Below are positions 52,801 through 64,000 of a DNA stretch of 64,000 nt, one piece after another. This DNA comes from Gyrodactylus bullatarudis (lineage: Eukaryota > Platyhelminthes > Monogenea > Gyrodactylidea > Gyrodactylidae), in contig SSNU01000115.1 in assembly GCA_012064415.1 (NCBI GenBank), positions 80,212 through 144,211 on the forward strand, in the 5' to 3' direction. The translations under genes were made by a program, and so were the position numbers. Within the stretch, counting starts at the first letter, position 1. Each line of letters starts with the position of its first letter. A model generated the notes under the pieces. It saw only the letters and a program-made list of their open reading frames with translations. It did no database searches and was not told where the DNA came from.

Positions 52801-55800
52801 TACTTTCTTTGGCAATTTTTAAAGAGAGTTATTGGAAAATCATTGAATAAAATAAAAATAGTTTTTCTATAGTAATTTAAATTCTCACTCAACGCTAAAA
52901 TATAAGAAATTCAATTTTTTTCAATTTCAAAAACACCTAGTGTTTTCTACATTAGAAACATTGGTAGAATGTTTCCTAATCTTTTTCAAATTGCTATTAA
53001 ATTAAATTAACCTGACCTTGACTGACAGGTGATGAATATAGTAGAAGAATCAAAAGTCTGCATAGTAAACTTTATCAAATATTTTATATTATCATCCATA
53101 TTTGAAAAAGATTCAAATTCAAATTCCAGAATACAGAATACTTACTTTGAGTTTATTTTATCAAGATGATTATCACTAGCCTTCTTTTCGATCATCTTTG
53201 TCTCTCTCCAATAATCTTCTACACACTCTTCCTCAAAATCATGAAGTTTTTCTACTTCATCCTGATCCAAGAATAGTTCTAAAAATAGGAAGAAATTAAA
53301 TCATCTCTGCCTCTGTATTTTTCCTTAGATATAAAAGAATTATTCAAGATGCATAGCAATAACTTATAACTATAAAATGTATTACAGTACAAAAATTATA
53401 ACAAAATCCATCATTTTGAGATTAAACAACAGGCAAAGCAAACAGAATAATGAGACTTACTTTGAACCATATCGAAAGAGGAAACTACGTAGTAGATAAA
53501 ATTATAAGATTAACTTGAGGCTCAAAAAATATTGAGAGAAATGTCTATTGATTTTAATTCGGTATTTTTACTTAAACATGAGTAAACTAAAAACAGATAT
53601 GTGAGGAATTTTTACTTGAAAATAAAAAAAAAGTTAGAAATCTATGATTTTTACAAAAATCTCGATTTTATCATCACTTTTTTAATTGGAATTCTAATCA
53701 TGTTCCCCCACTTTTATCATTTGAAGAAAAATTCTGATCAAAGTTCGAAAAATGAGATCTTGGCGCCAAATCGAAATAATTTTTACAGCATTTCTTATTC
53801 AAAAAGGATTCCAAAAAATTTTTAAAAGTTAGAATTCTTGATGAAAAATCCGAGAATTTTGTAAAAATCATAGATTCCCCAACTATATTTTAATTTTTCA
53901 ATATGGTAAAACTTATAGAAAAATTATGAGCTTACTCAGGCCACCAGAGTCATTCTCTTGAGTATTGGTTCTGTCTAATAGACTAGCAATGGATTGATTC
54001 TTTGCGATAGACTGTGCTCGACTAGATTTTCTCTTCATTGATATTTCCTCTTCTCCATGAATGAGACATCCGGTTACACCATCAACTACCTGATTGTTAC
54101 CGTTACAGCAGCAACAGCACTTTTGCAAGAATAAACTTTTGAAGCTTGTACCCTTTCTTCGCATCCTTTGAGAGAACAATAAGCTTAACTTGATGCCAAA
54201 GGGGCATTTGAATCTCTTATATGAGAGTATCATGCATGGAACTAGTTACGCTCAAAACTCGAAATCCCCCCAAAAACAACAAATCGAGAATTGGCAGGAT
54301 ACCAAAATTACAATGACTCAAAATATGAAAAGTTAAATTTTTTAAAGAAAAATAACCATGCAGATTAAAAAAAGATCAAATTTACAAACAGTCAAGATAT
54401 CATGATGATGACATTATCCAAAATCAATTGGTGTATCATTTTTCGATATTGATTAAAGTTATTTTACTCAAGACAAGACTCAATTTGAAGGATGTTATTG
54501 AAAATTTAATCCAACCAAAAGAGCGTTTGTAGGTAAATTTTAAGGAAACTATCGTGAAAAATGACCTAATGGAACCATAAATAATACTGTATGAACCAGA
54601 AATTTTCAAAAATTTCAAATTCAGTGGGAAGTCTATAGCAGGAAAATTGATGCCACAGTTTTCATCAAGAAATTTTTTGTAATATGAAGTTGGAAATTTA
54701 TAAAAATCGGTAATTGCTAAGATATTTTTCTATTTGAGGTCCTAGAAAAATACTTATGATAACACTTTTAGTCTGAAATCGGAAAAATCTAGTTCAAAAA
54801 TGGATATATAGTGCCAGCTCGAAATTCAAAATAAGTCCGGACTTTAAGTAAAATTTTCATATTTTGTAAAAATCATAAACTTGCTACTTTACATCAATCA
54901 ACTTTACATTCCAAATGAACAACCAAGAAATGTTTCAGATCAAATTTTGATAAAAATTGTGGTATCAATTTCCCGCAAGTATGAAAATAGAAATAGAAAA
55001 TTTGAACCAATTGATATCAGAAAATTTTTTATGAAAAAGGGCATTTTTTTATCGGGCATTTCTCTTACAGTTTTTCTCGCAATTTTGTTTTATCATCGAC
55101 AAAGCTAGAAGATACAAATGAAAGATTACACAAAAAAGAATAAAGATGTTTCCGATAAAAATTTCTCTTTAAGGATTCAATTTTAAACAATCAGCATACA
55201 GCAATGAGTAAAAATTATACCTCGCTTTCTTGTTCTAAGAATTTTAAATAACTTGAATCTCATTGAAGAAAGGATTTCCCTACAAATCAAACTTGTATGT
55301 CTGTAAGGTAAACTCCAATTAGAAACTTCCTATAGAAGATCGGGGACTATCATGTGTTTAGATGGAACATCCGGACCCATTCAAAATTTTAAGAATAAGA
55401 AGATTGCATTTTTTATTGTTCTTGATTGTTTTGAATGGATTTTTGTGAATTCTATTTTAAAATAGAATAATCTTCAATATCTCTTCGAATAAAAAGAAGA
55501 TTTCTTATGATCAAATATTATAGTTAAAATTATATCACCAAAGAACTAATTTCATCTCAACTCACTTGAAAATCAATTTGATCAATGAATATATCCAAGA
55601 AATTATGATAAACGGTGGCGGTAATAATGGTCTGCTTTCATATTCAATAATGACAGCATATCTCAGATATTTGTATACCAATTCAGCCTGAGCTAAGACT
55701 GTATCGAAAACATCATTGAACGTAGCAATCAAAACACTGAGAAGTAGAATAATTGAATACAGTAGATAGATAACCATGGCAATTGGAACAGCCTCATAGA

Positions 55801-58800
55801 GTGGGGCAGTTGACAAATCAATATTCCAGTCTTCAGCTAAATATTTTTATTATGAATTGAAATTTATAGGTTTTTATTCATTCAGCACAGATGAGAGAAT
55901 AAATAAAACTGATTAATATTCAGAGTAGCCAGAAAATTTCAAATAACAATACAAAAATTGTACATTCGAGAAAACTGAGAATAAAATTTATCAAATTCAT
56001 TTGGTAGAAGATATTCTAGCAATATATATATTTTTTAATGCTTCTAAGGTTCTATTGATGCATAAAAACTACTCATTATCAGCTAAAAATGTTACTACAC
56101 CTAATTAATATGAAGATGGGAATTTATGATTTTTACAAAATTATAAATTTTTTCATCAAGAAATCGAATTTGATCAAGATTTTTTGGAATCTAGATCGTA
56201 TGTTCCACTTTCAGGATCTGAAGAAAAAGTATTTGAAAAAAATCGAATTTTAAGAAAGTTATGGCATATTTCAAATCTAGCGGTGGCGCTGTATTCCCAA
56301 TTGAGTAAAATTTTACAAAATAATAATAATAATGTGTAATAATGTGTACAAAAGAATCATGTGAAACCAATGAGCCTACCAAAACCGAGGGAGAAAAAAC
56401 CAGCAGGATCACAACCCCCTCCAATGAAAAGAAGACGGGAAGAGACAGAAACGAACCAACAAATTACCAAGTTCATCGTAGCAACACAATGATCAAACCC
56501 TAATTATCCTGATTCGCTAACAGAACTAAATTTTCTTTCCACTAAACGCTGACTACAATAATAATTATCACTTTCATTGTACAAATTTCGAATAATTATA
56601 ATTCAGATCTCTTACATTAATTTCTCTGACCTGGTAACAGGGGGGAGCCAATTGTATAACTATTAAAATTTGGACCAATAAGGCCATCTCCTTCAAATTT
56701 GTTAAACCTGTATTTATATGGCATGTATGAGTATGCCCGAAATAGAGATCTTTATTTGTGAAACAATCTGGCATCTTCTTACTTTGCTCAATTTTCCTAT
56801 GTCATCGGTAGCTCAGCTCAAAACCAATCTCGAAGAACACTTATCTCAGTTAATAATTTTTGTTGATTTAAAAGTGAGAGAGTGATCAAAAGTTGATTTT
56901 TAGGATCACGATTAGTTAGTTTGAGGTAATTTTTACACGTAATATACCCTGGAAAATCAATGGATGCATTGAAAATAAACAAATAAAAACGTGTTAAACA
57001 GTTATAAATGTTTTTTGTTATGTACACAAAAAGTAATAAACCACTTATTAAGCTTACTAGGTCTGAAAATAGATATGAAAATGAAAAAAAATAAATTCGG
57101 GAATAAAAATAATATCTGAAATTCAAGACAAAATCGATTGATAAATACATAAATGCATTCTTTGCTCAAGCTTAAAAAATCGATGTGCTACGAATAATTT
57201 TCATTGGCTACAGCTAGTTTGAGATCGGTGAAATTTAAGCACTTTCTCAAATTATGAATTAGTGATAATAAAGTTTTTAAGAGAGTTTAATTCACTTGAT
57301 AATTGAAAAAATCTGATGTTTGGATTACAATCATGATAAGTGTATTTGATAACTTTTGTGGCGAAACTCTGATTCTTTCTAATGTTGACCTTAAATAACC
57401 GATTTAAATGAAATTGATAGAAATAATCTGACGAGTCCAAAAGAGGACGAAACGCGCGTATATGTCTACCATATATGTACACTTAGATTATTACTAAATG
57501 CTTTGTGTGTTTCTTTCCTACCAGTCTCGGTGGGATCCATTAGTAAGCTGTAACATTCAGCGACATGGGCTAATCCATTACCAAATCAGACGTTCCTGTG
57601 GGATATATTACCTAAGCAACTAGAACGAAATATTTCTAGTTAAAATAATTTTTATCAAACATTAATACCCATAGAATTCAAATATGCAATTGCTTGAATA
57701 CTATACTATCATAAGGTTTGGTAAAAAGCCTATTTTTGGAACAGAAAATGGCCCTATAAAATTAAAAATTAATATTTTAAACCAACTGTAGTTTGTAATC
57801 AAAATATAGCTATATTTCTAGAGGCCAAGAGAAACACTAAATATCAATTTGAAATCATAAAAATTAAGTTCTCTGAGACTTTAAGGATCAATTAATCAAC
57901 AGATATTACTGGGTAATACAATAGTTTAGTTTTAATGATGAAATCTTTAAAAATACAAGTTTCTCTTTCTAATCAAGTTGAAGACGAGAAATAACTTTGT
58001 TTTACCTGTTAAAAATATATTAGATATCCTAATATATCAAATGAGAAAAGAAATATTCAGTTGAAATATTAATATTACTTACGATCAATTTCCCCAGCGT
58101 ATACTTCACCGTACATCATAAAGTAGGGTTTCAATAAGACACCTTTAATAGCTCTCAAATTGACATAAGTTGCATTGTTAACCATGATTCCTTGGCGTAT
58201 TGTTCCAAAGGCGACAAGAGGAAAGAAGAGCAGAGACAGCATCGGAACCATGACCCTCAACATTTTCACCAACATGTAAATGTAGGGCCCAGAGAATCTC
58301 CAAATTTGCATCAATTCAAGAAACCTCATTTGCCTTAAAGTATACATTCAAAGTTATTATCAAAGCTAAGTTTATTGAGTATGAAAGCTCAAAGTAGTGA
58401 GTTTTAGCTTGGATTTGGGGTAGGGTTAATTCCAAAAATGACCGAAAGAAGATACTTTTTCAACAAGAAATAATTTGGACATTGGATTAGACTTTTCCAA
58501 AACTTTTGATTTTTTGGCTCCGGCATGGGCTTCCACATAATTTTAAGGAAAACCTCCAAATAATTAGCTACAGCACAAAATTTATTTTTGAAAAACTACA
58601 AGAAATTTTTTTATTTGTTTAAACTGAAAACTCATCTTATTTCCCTATTTCGATCTTGTCTAGGGGTTGAGAAAACTTGAAAGAATCTAGATTCGCGTAA
58701 GTTCTTTTCCATTCATTTTTTAAATTAACCCTTTAAAATCTCATATATCAAAATAATAATAAAGAATAATGCTTACCAAAGAGCACAGCATAAAATGAGC

Positions 58801-61800
58801 CAGTTCTTGCCCCACATGTAACAATCTGGAAATATGAGACCAAGGTACCTGACAAATATCCCAATTACAGAAAATAAACACATCATCATGTCATAAACGT
58901 TCCAGAAACTTTCCATATGAACGCGAAATTTTTGAAGGTAAAAGTTACCAGGGTTAAGGGTAATCTTGATGAAAAACGAAAGATAAACCTTCGAAAAGTT
59001 TACATTTTTCAAGACTTAAGTGTACTCACTTCTCTGAATTTATCAAAAAAATATGTGATGATATGGAGGTAAACATAAAATTCTAGCCAGGAGAAAGCAT
59101 CTCTGGGTACTGTGTGAATGCACAATCCAATATAAAGTATCAAAAAGAAAACGTATAAATGCTAAATTAGGAGAAAAAAGATTAACAAGGTATTAAAGAA
59201 TAAAGTAGCACAAAACGTACAACGTGAAGGTAAAATCTGGTTACTGGTGCTGAGAAAAATTCATAAATTTTTTTTCGAAAACTCAAATGCTTCTTTGGTG
59301 ATTGATAATTGGAATTGTAAAGCCGATTCAGGCAGTTCTCATCCATCAACAAATGAACTGGACTCTTGAATTCTTTGCTACTAGTAACAGCAGCTAATGA
59401 TTGAGGGAAATTAGTAGATTGCTCATTTCGTTTTTTTCGAATATCTGAAAAAAATTATTCGACTTTATTTTATTCTATTTAGTGAAGAATGAATTAAAAC
59501 TCCTAGTCTAGTAAACTCAAGTACTAGACTATGAATCAGAGGGAACCAACAGGAGTGCTGACTCGATCATGGAATATGTGAAATACATAAATCAAAGTTT
59601 CTTTTATTTAAAGAAATTTCATAAAATACCAAACGTTGGTTTTAGATTTAGTTGAGATGATTATCTTTAGAAATAGAAGAATTCGTTCTAACTCGAAATT
59701 TCCGGGTGTAAATATATATAATACATGCTTGATAAAAATTCTTTATAAACAAACTAGTACAAGTTTTGAGTCAGTACTTTTTTACTTGGAATAATTTTAT
59801 TCTCAAATGTGTGACAATGATTTTCACCTTGAGATGTATAGTCATCGTAACTTGATTGAGAGCTATTATATTCTAATCTACAATGTAATTAATGTGTAAA
59901 TGCTTTACAGATAGTTGATCCGTGTCTCCTTTTGGCACAGTCATTCATATGGGATATGTGTTAATATTCTGACGTAATTTTCATTTATGTCATTTAGTTC
60001 GGAAACATTCTGTAAACCTGGGTCTTTTAAATCCTCAAGTACTACAAAAATCATTACAAATTCGATGAAGCAAAAAAAACTTTTTATAACTAGATTTTTT
60101 GAAGGAAGACAGGTTTTGAAGTATAACGGTTCACCGAAATAATACGGTAGTAAAATAGAAATTTAATTTTTTCAACCACTAAGATAAGGTTTAAATTTTA
60201 GCAGAAAAAAGAGAAAGTATTAAAAATTTAAACTTACCAGGATCATTAAATGAATTCAGGCTTTTTGTACCAAAAGGATTTGATGTGGCCACTGAAGTAA
60301 AGTGTTCATTACTTGGCAAAAGCACAGCAAGATTTTTTCGGATTTTCTGGTGATTGGGTAGAGTAAAGTTATGATCGGAGATCTCTGTATTTGGTGGGGA
60401 AATGCTTGTTGTCATAGTTTTATCATTTGTAATATCATCGATAGACTGACTATCAATGGAAGTGGGAATTTTACGATCATGACTCTTTCTTCTTCCGTGT
60501 AAAAATAAAGATGATTTCCTTTTGAACTTTTCAAAGTATGAACGCTTGGCTAGAAAATGGATGTCATTTTTTATTTTTCTTTTTACATTCAAAGAGTTTA
60601 ATAAAGAAACACAGTAAATTGCAAGCTAGTTAATGAAGATGAGAATTAAAAACCAGTTTCCAATGGAAATCTTATAATAATTATTCATGGAGAGAAAAAT
60701 TTAACCTTTTTGATCCTGATTTCAGTGTACTTAAATGATCAGTCAACGAATTCAGATTTGGCCTACAAAATGTTGAAAAAGCAATCTCCTTGACGATGAA
60801 ATCTTTTTAAAAGTCAAGATCCCATATATAATTATGTAGCTTTGGTGTAAATGTATTTTTCCCAAGCTTAGGATCAATATTCCCTGTATGAATTCCTTGT
60901 GAAAGGTATGTATTATTAATATTATCCCTCTCAAGTTTACGCTCGAAGAAGATCAGTGACATGATGAGAGAGGCAGGAAGAAAGTGAGTTAAGAAGGAGA
61001 AACAAAGCTAATAGAAGCTAGAAAAAAGATCAAATAGAGAAAACTACATTCATTTCCATAATACCGAAATGGAAGGATAGAATGAGATGATAAAAGGTGA
61101 AAAAGATATTTGTAGTTTGTGTGGTATATGATCTTATCACATTTCTAAGCTATATTTTTCAAAAAATTGCTGTTTCGAATAGTAAAGATTTTGGAATCAA
61201 CATTTCAGCAAACTGGTACATAAAGTTGGTTGATATGAAAGAGGGAATCTATGATTTTTACAGAAATCTCGAATTACTTACTCGATTTTACTTCATATCA
61301 ATTAGCTTTACATTGAAACATTGTTTTGATGATTTCGTGGGATAATTGTAAAAAACTTGTATTGATTAAATTTCGTGTTTTTTCACAGAAACTCTGAATC
61401 TCTAAAGCCTTATTTAGTTTTGAATGGTTACTTCCAGGACGAATAGAAATACGTCGAGATCGTCCTTTTTTTCAGTCTAGAAAGCATCTTTCTTAAGGGT
61501 ATAATCTAACTCAAGTAGATTTATTGCCCAGGGATATCAAATACTTACAGTCAAATTAAAATATAATCAAAGTTTAAGTTATTGATTTTTCGCTCTCAAC
61601 TATCGAATTAAAGATCAGAAAACTTGTGTAATCAGGTGGTTAGTTTATTCAAAATATTAAATCCCATCTAAAAGAGGAAATACTCAATGATGGACAATTG
61701 ATACTTTCTTTTTATGCTAATTAAATTTTTATAATTTTACCGACATGAGGATATAAATTTTAATTTTTTTTAAATATCTATAAATTTGAACATAATTTTT

Positions 61801-63502
61801 GAGCTCAACAAAAGACATGGAAAAAATATTTCTTAAAGCAACTGGTACGTAATACTCATGATTGAGAAATTGAGCGCATAATCAATTGAAAATAATCATT
61901 TTGGAATTATAATGTAAATGTACTAGTTCTATGGTTTTTCAATTTTTAGCAAAAATAATGTTATTTTTCAATTTTATCTAGCATCAAACTTCTATGCAAA
62001 TAAACTGTTTGAGAAAGTTTTATAAATATATTTATTATGAACTAATATCTGAATAGCCTTGGGATATTTGATCAAATTATTATTTAAAAAAAGTTCTCAT
62101 ATTAATTTTCTTCAATCTGTTTAAAAATAATGCAGAGAGTCGGTAATTTGACGGTACTAGTCAGCTTTCTTGTCTAATCTTGATCCTGAAAAACCTTTTC
62201 TGATCAACCTTCAACTTTCAAATCAATAAAAATTTTCGGTACAAAGTTCGAAAAAATGGGATTTTGGCGCCAAATCGAAATTTGAAAAATGGCCATATTT
62301 TTCATAAAAATAATTTTTTTAGGACTTTTTTCTTCAACTGGCAAAATTGAGCAAGAGGAGTAGGATTTCAGAAGATCTTTAACAAATTCGAATTCTTGAT
62401 GAAAGTGTCGAGATTTCTGTAAAAATCATAGATTCCCAACTCCATATCAACCAACTTTATTTAAATTTATTAAAGGGTCGTATAAATAAGTCTTTCGAGA
62501 AAAACTATCAAAGCTTTCCTTTAAAAGTTTCAATGAATTCAGAAAGAATATTTCGAAGAATCTTCAAGAATGAGTAAGCAAATTACTTAATTGACGACTA
62601 AATTAGAAATCGCCTCTATTCTTCTAAATATATACAATTAATTCATAAGGTTTATTATTAAACTGAGGAAAACTCACTTTGATTTTCTTCAGTAATGTAA
62701 ATATTTTTCTTCAAATATTTCTGTCTAATATATTACAATTAACTCTACTGTAGAAATCATCAATTATGTTTCATTAAAAAACTCGTAAATTTCCAGAAAA
62801 AATAATAACATCAAGATTTTTTGGAATCTAGATCATCATGAAGCCCATTTTAAAGAAATCAAAAAAAAGAACAAATAATTTTTGAGGAAAATACAGTATG
62901 ACACTAAAATCTCACTTGGTTGAGCTTCAAGTTAAAATTTTTTGTTGATTTCAAAATGAGAGAGCAATCAAAAGTTGTATTTAAAATGGCGATAAATCAA
63001 AGAATTTAAATGCTTAATCAGATTTTAGGAATCACCCCATCATCTTATGAAAATCGAATGTGATCATTATCCCTGCTTTGAAATTTAAACGATCCAAGAT
63101 CCATGATAATTCACAAATACATAAAAACTTTCAATGTGATAGATGGTTTACTTGTCTTATTGTGATCCTAAAAATCAACTTTTGATCACTCTCTCACTTT
63201 GAAATCAACAAAATTTTTCAACTCAAAGTTCAAAAAATGGGATTTTGGTGTCAACTCGAGATTTTAAATATACCATATTTTCCTTAAAAGTTACTTTTAC
63301 AATTTTTTTCTTTGTTTCGTGAAAGTGGGCCTCCAGATGATCTAGATTCCAAAAAATCTTGATCAAATAACTGGGTGTAGTATTGAAGAAAATATTTTAA
63401 TGGATTCTGCGAGAAAATGATTTAAAAACTTTATTATAAAAATATCTTTTTCTAGTTTGAATGGTTTGAGATGCTTCACTCACCTTCAACTTCATCCTCC
63501 TT
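46852..63502 (-). CDS. TRPM1/3-type cation channel, 5' partial
   Basis: A non-selective cation channel subunit. Fifteen exons encode 1184 residues in phase: 63484-63502, 60238-60549, 59221-59444, 59030-59161, 58777-58964, 58083-58333, 55566-55836, 53936-54165, 53146-53278, 52099-52444, 49927-50247, 49664-49863, 49185-49567, 47769-48100, 46852-47064. The large N-terminal TRPM homology region lies beyond the window. Present are pre-S1/S1 (KKIYEFFSAPVTRFYLHV), S2 (YVFFLILYIGLC), S3 (SFWNVYDMMMCLFSVIGIF), S4/S5, pore helix and filter PYFMMYGEVYAGEID, S6 (LLLSVLIATFNDVF), TRP region ending SRPLLPPPFIII, a Cys-rich insert (QKCCCCCNG), the family's KLFLDQDEVEKLHDFEEECV helix, a coiled-coil segment, and TRPM1/3-like tail motifs (REYTTICDDIDLSC; SARKPSVFETRSFQS). 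No alpha-kinase domain follows, excluding TRPM6/7. The pore turret is short. Introns are loaded with MITEs. Confidence 0.93.
47133..47730. repeat. R1-family foldback in the last TRPM intron
   Basis: The left end 'aagctagttgatattaag' follows TA at 47132-47133; 'gatgagaatttactattttt' comes next. The right part has 'cggagaaaaatattagttta' and 'aattctcatcatcatatcaa'. Arms of roughly 250 bases are inverted and diverged. The internal 'gatatcccacagtaatgatg' matches the copies near 3340 and 7957. Confidence 0.7.
50763..51345. repeat. R2-family foldback in a TRPM intron
   Basis: The left terminus TA + 'aagctagttgatatgaagat' begins at about 50761. Inner arms 'ttgttgatttcaatgtgagt' (near 50880) and 'ctctcacattgaaatcaaca' (near 51141) are inverted, as are 'gttgatttttaggatcac' and its complement. 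The right side has 'gattccaaaaaatcttgatc'. Confidence 0.75.
53640..53890. repeat. Short R2-type element in a TRPM intron
   Basis: 'atctatgatttttacaaaaa' (53640) and the inverted 'gtaaaaatcatagattcccc' (53862) bracket an interior with 'gatcttggcgccaaatcg'. The plus-strand frame 53601-53825 is contained in it. Confidence 0.6.
54655..54906. repeat. R2-type element remnant in a TRPM intron
   Basis: 'gttggaaatttataaaaatc' (54690) and 'gtaaaaatcataaacttgct' with 'catcaatcaactt' before TA (54858-54904) look like degraded termini of the same family. Confidence 0.4.
56100..57560. repeat. Repeat-rich TRPM intron segment
   Basis: R2 end at 56107-56195 ('atgaagatgggaatttatga', then 'gatcaagattttttggaatc'), an AAT microsatellite near 56320, an R2 inner arm at 56850-56925, and the hammerhead-like core near 57428. 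No TRPM exon is needed here: the exons at 58083 and 55836 join in phase. Confidence 0.55.
57428..57467 (+). ncRNA. Hammerhead-like core, probably degenerate
   Basis: CTGACGA (57428-57434), a perfect 4-bp stem II (GTCC, loop AAAAGA, GGAC) and GAAA (57449-57452) form a textbook hammerhead core. ACGCGCGT after it is a self-complementary octamer, as in short-stem-III hammerheads. However, no proper stem I with an NUH cleavage site could be formed, so it may be inactive or incomplete. Confidence 0.35.
57550..57640. repeat. Dispersed repeat shared with 21648-21720
   Basis: 'cgacatgggctaatccatta' here and 'tgacatgggctaattcattc' near 21658, followed in both by 'ctaagyamctrgaacgaaat'-like sequence. 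It lies about 100 bases after the hammerhead-like core, so both may belong to one retroelement family. Confidence 0.65.
58428..58735. repeat. Foldback element in a TRPM intron
   Basis: Ends 'ggttaattccaaaaatgacc' and 'aaattaaccctttaa' are inverted. The interior matches the element at 41615-41995 in reverse orientation. Confidence 0.65.
60550..63483. repeat. TRPM intron with several R2-type MITEs
   Basis: Large intron between the 19-nt exon and the exon at 60549. 61222-61310 is a minimal element consisting almost only of termini (aagttggttgatatgaa ... ttcatatcaattagctt) between TA dinucleotides. 62100-62460 is a longer one ending 'catatcaaccaactt' + TA. 62815-63366 is a foldback with ends 'tcaagattttttggaatcta' and 'tagattccaaaaaatcttga' and inner arms near 62940 and 63180. 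No exon was recognised within. Confidence 0.7.
63484..63502 (-). CDS. 19-nt microexon of TRPM
   Basis: Flanked by tctttttttcag and gtgagt, it encodes KEDEVE plus one base that completes an Ala codon with the next exon (AKRSYFEKF). Splice sites and phase fit well. It is the most upstream TRPM exon visible. Confidence 0.7.
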
Positions 63503-64000
63503 CTGAAAAAAAGAATAAAATTTTCAATTTAAATTTTAAATTGCAATTCCTTCAAATACAATAGCATTTTCAAATTTTAGTTTTATTTTGTAATTGGCGA
63601 AATATGTTATTAAGTAAAGGAGTCGCTCAAAATGAATTTTAAAGATTGACGAAAAAACATCCTCACCAGAAAAGAGTAAATGAACGAAACATCCGGTTGG
63701 CATACAAAATTCAATGTGGATAAAAGTCTACTTGTGCAATTGAAATAATAGATTACAATATATAAAAATACATATAGTGTTATGAGTAGGGGCTCAAAAA
63801 GTCTTAAAAGTCATATTTTTTTCTAAGAGACAGTTTCACTCGAGGATCAAGAATTTGCTTTCAGAATTTATTTTTCTTGATCTGGATCAAAGTTAAAAAG
63901 TCTTGGATCGGTCTAATTTTTTTATTAGGTCAAAAAGTCTTTAGGTCAATTTTTTTAGGTCTTAAAATCGAAATCTCAAAATTAGATATTTGAGTAACAA
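63503..64000. other. TRPM intron or flank at window edge
   Basis: No further TRPM exon was recognised. 63790-63990 has several 'aaaagtctt' and 'aggtcaaaaagtct' runs, a simple degenerate repeat. Confidence 0.4.

Noticed and set aside
53601..53825. Plus-strand ORF of 74 codons
   Set aside because: Lies in an inverted-repeat element within a TRPM intron.
54881..55108. Plus-strand ORF of 75 codons
   Set aside because: Overlaps MITE-derived intron sequence; no family features.
57252..57482. Minus-strand ORF of 76 codons
   Set aside because: Antisense to the hammerhead-like core and its repeat; not conserved as protein.

Overview
The window is animal nuclear DNA: strongly AT-rich, gene-sparse, with spliced genes (GT-AG introns, one GC-AG), standard stop codons and many transposon remnants. 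No operons, Shine-Dalgarno sites, tRNA/rRNA genes or CRISPR arrays were seen. The phylum cannot be fixed from sequence alone. The gene set (JNK, Elk-type KCNH channel, alpha-SNAP, TRPM channel) is metazoan. The proteins are rather diverged, and very short introns (34 and 64 nt) sit beside kilobase introns full of repeats, which suggests a fast-evolving invertebrate.

Layout. 1-16.5 kb: orphan exon-like pieces near the left edge, large foldback elements, and decayed Tigger/pogo and Tc1 transposases. 16.6-19.7 kb: a complete five-exon JNK MAP kinase on +, flanked by copies of one foldback element. 19.7-27.4 kb: repeats and intergenic DNA. 27.4-27.5 kb: the first coding exon of an Elk/KCNH potassium channel on -, whose remaining exons were not found. 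28.9-29.8 kb: a frameshifted gene of an unnamed, probably mobile family on -. 34.0-35.5 kb: the 3' part of a Penelope-like retroelement (GIY-YIG endonuclease, repeat shared with 14.6-15.1 kb, hammerhead-ribozyme-like motif). 42.5-44.9 kb: a complete four-exon alpha-SNAP gene on -. 46.7-63.5 kb: the 3' two thirds of a TRPM1/3-type channel on -, 15 exons, with its N-terminal domain beyond the right edge.

The four host genes do not form a pathway: a stress kinase, a voltage-gated K+ channel fragment, a SNARE-recycling factor and a cation channel. Most of the remaining DNA is short inverted-repeat elements. One abundant family has termini like AAGCTAGTTGATATGAAG next to TA dinucleotides, as expected of Tc1/mariner-type MITEs; several copies are near-complete palindromes inside introns. 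I found no convincing new multi-gene system. The best leads are the ribozyme-like motif in the Penelope element, the foldback elements in and around host genes, and the altered TRPM pore.
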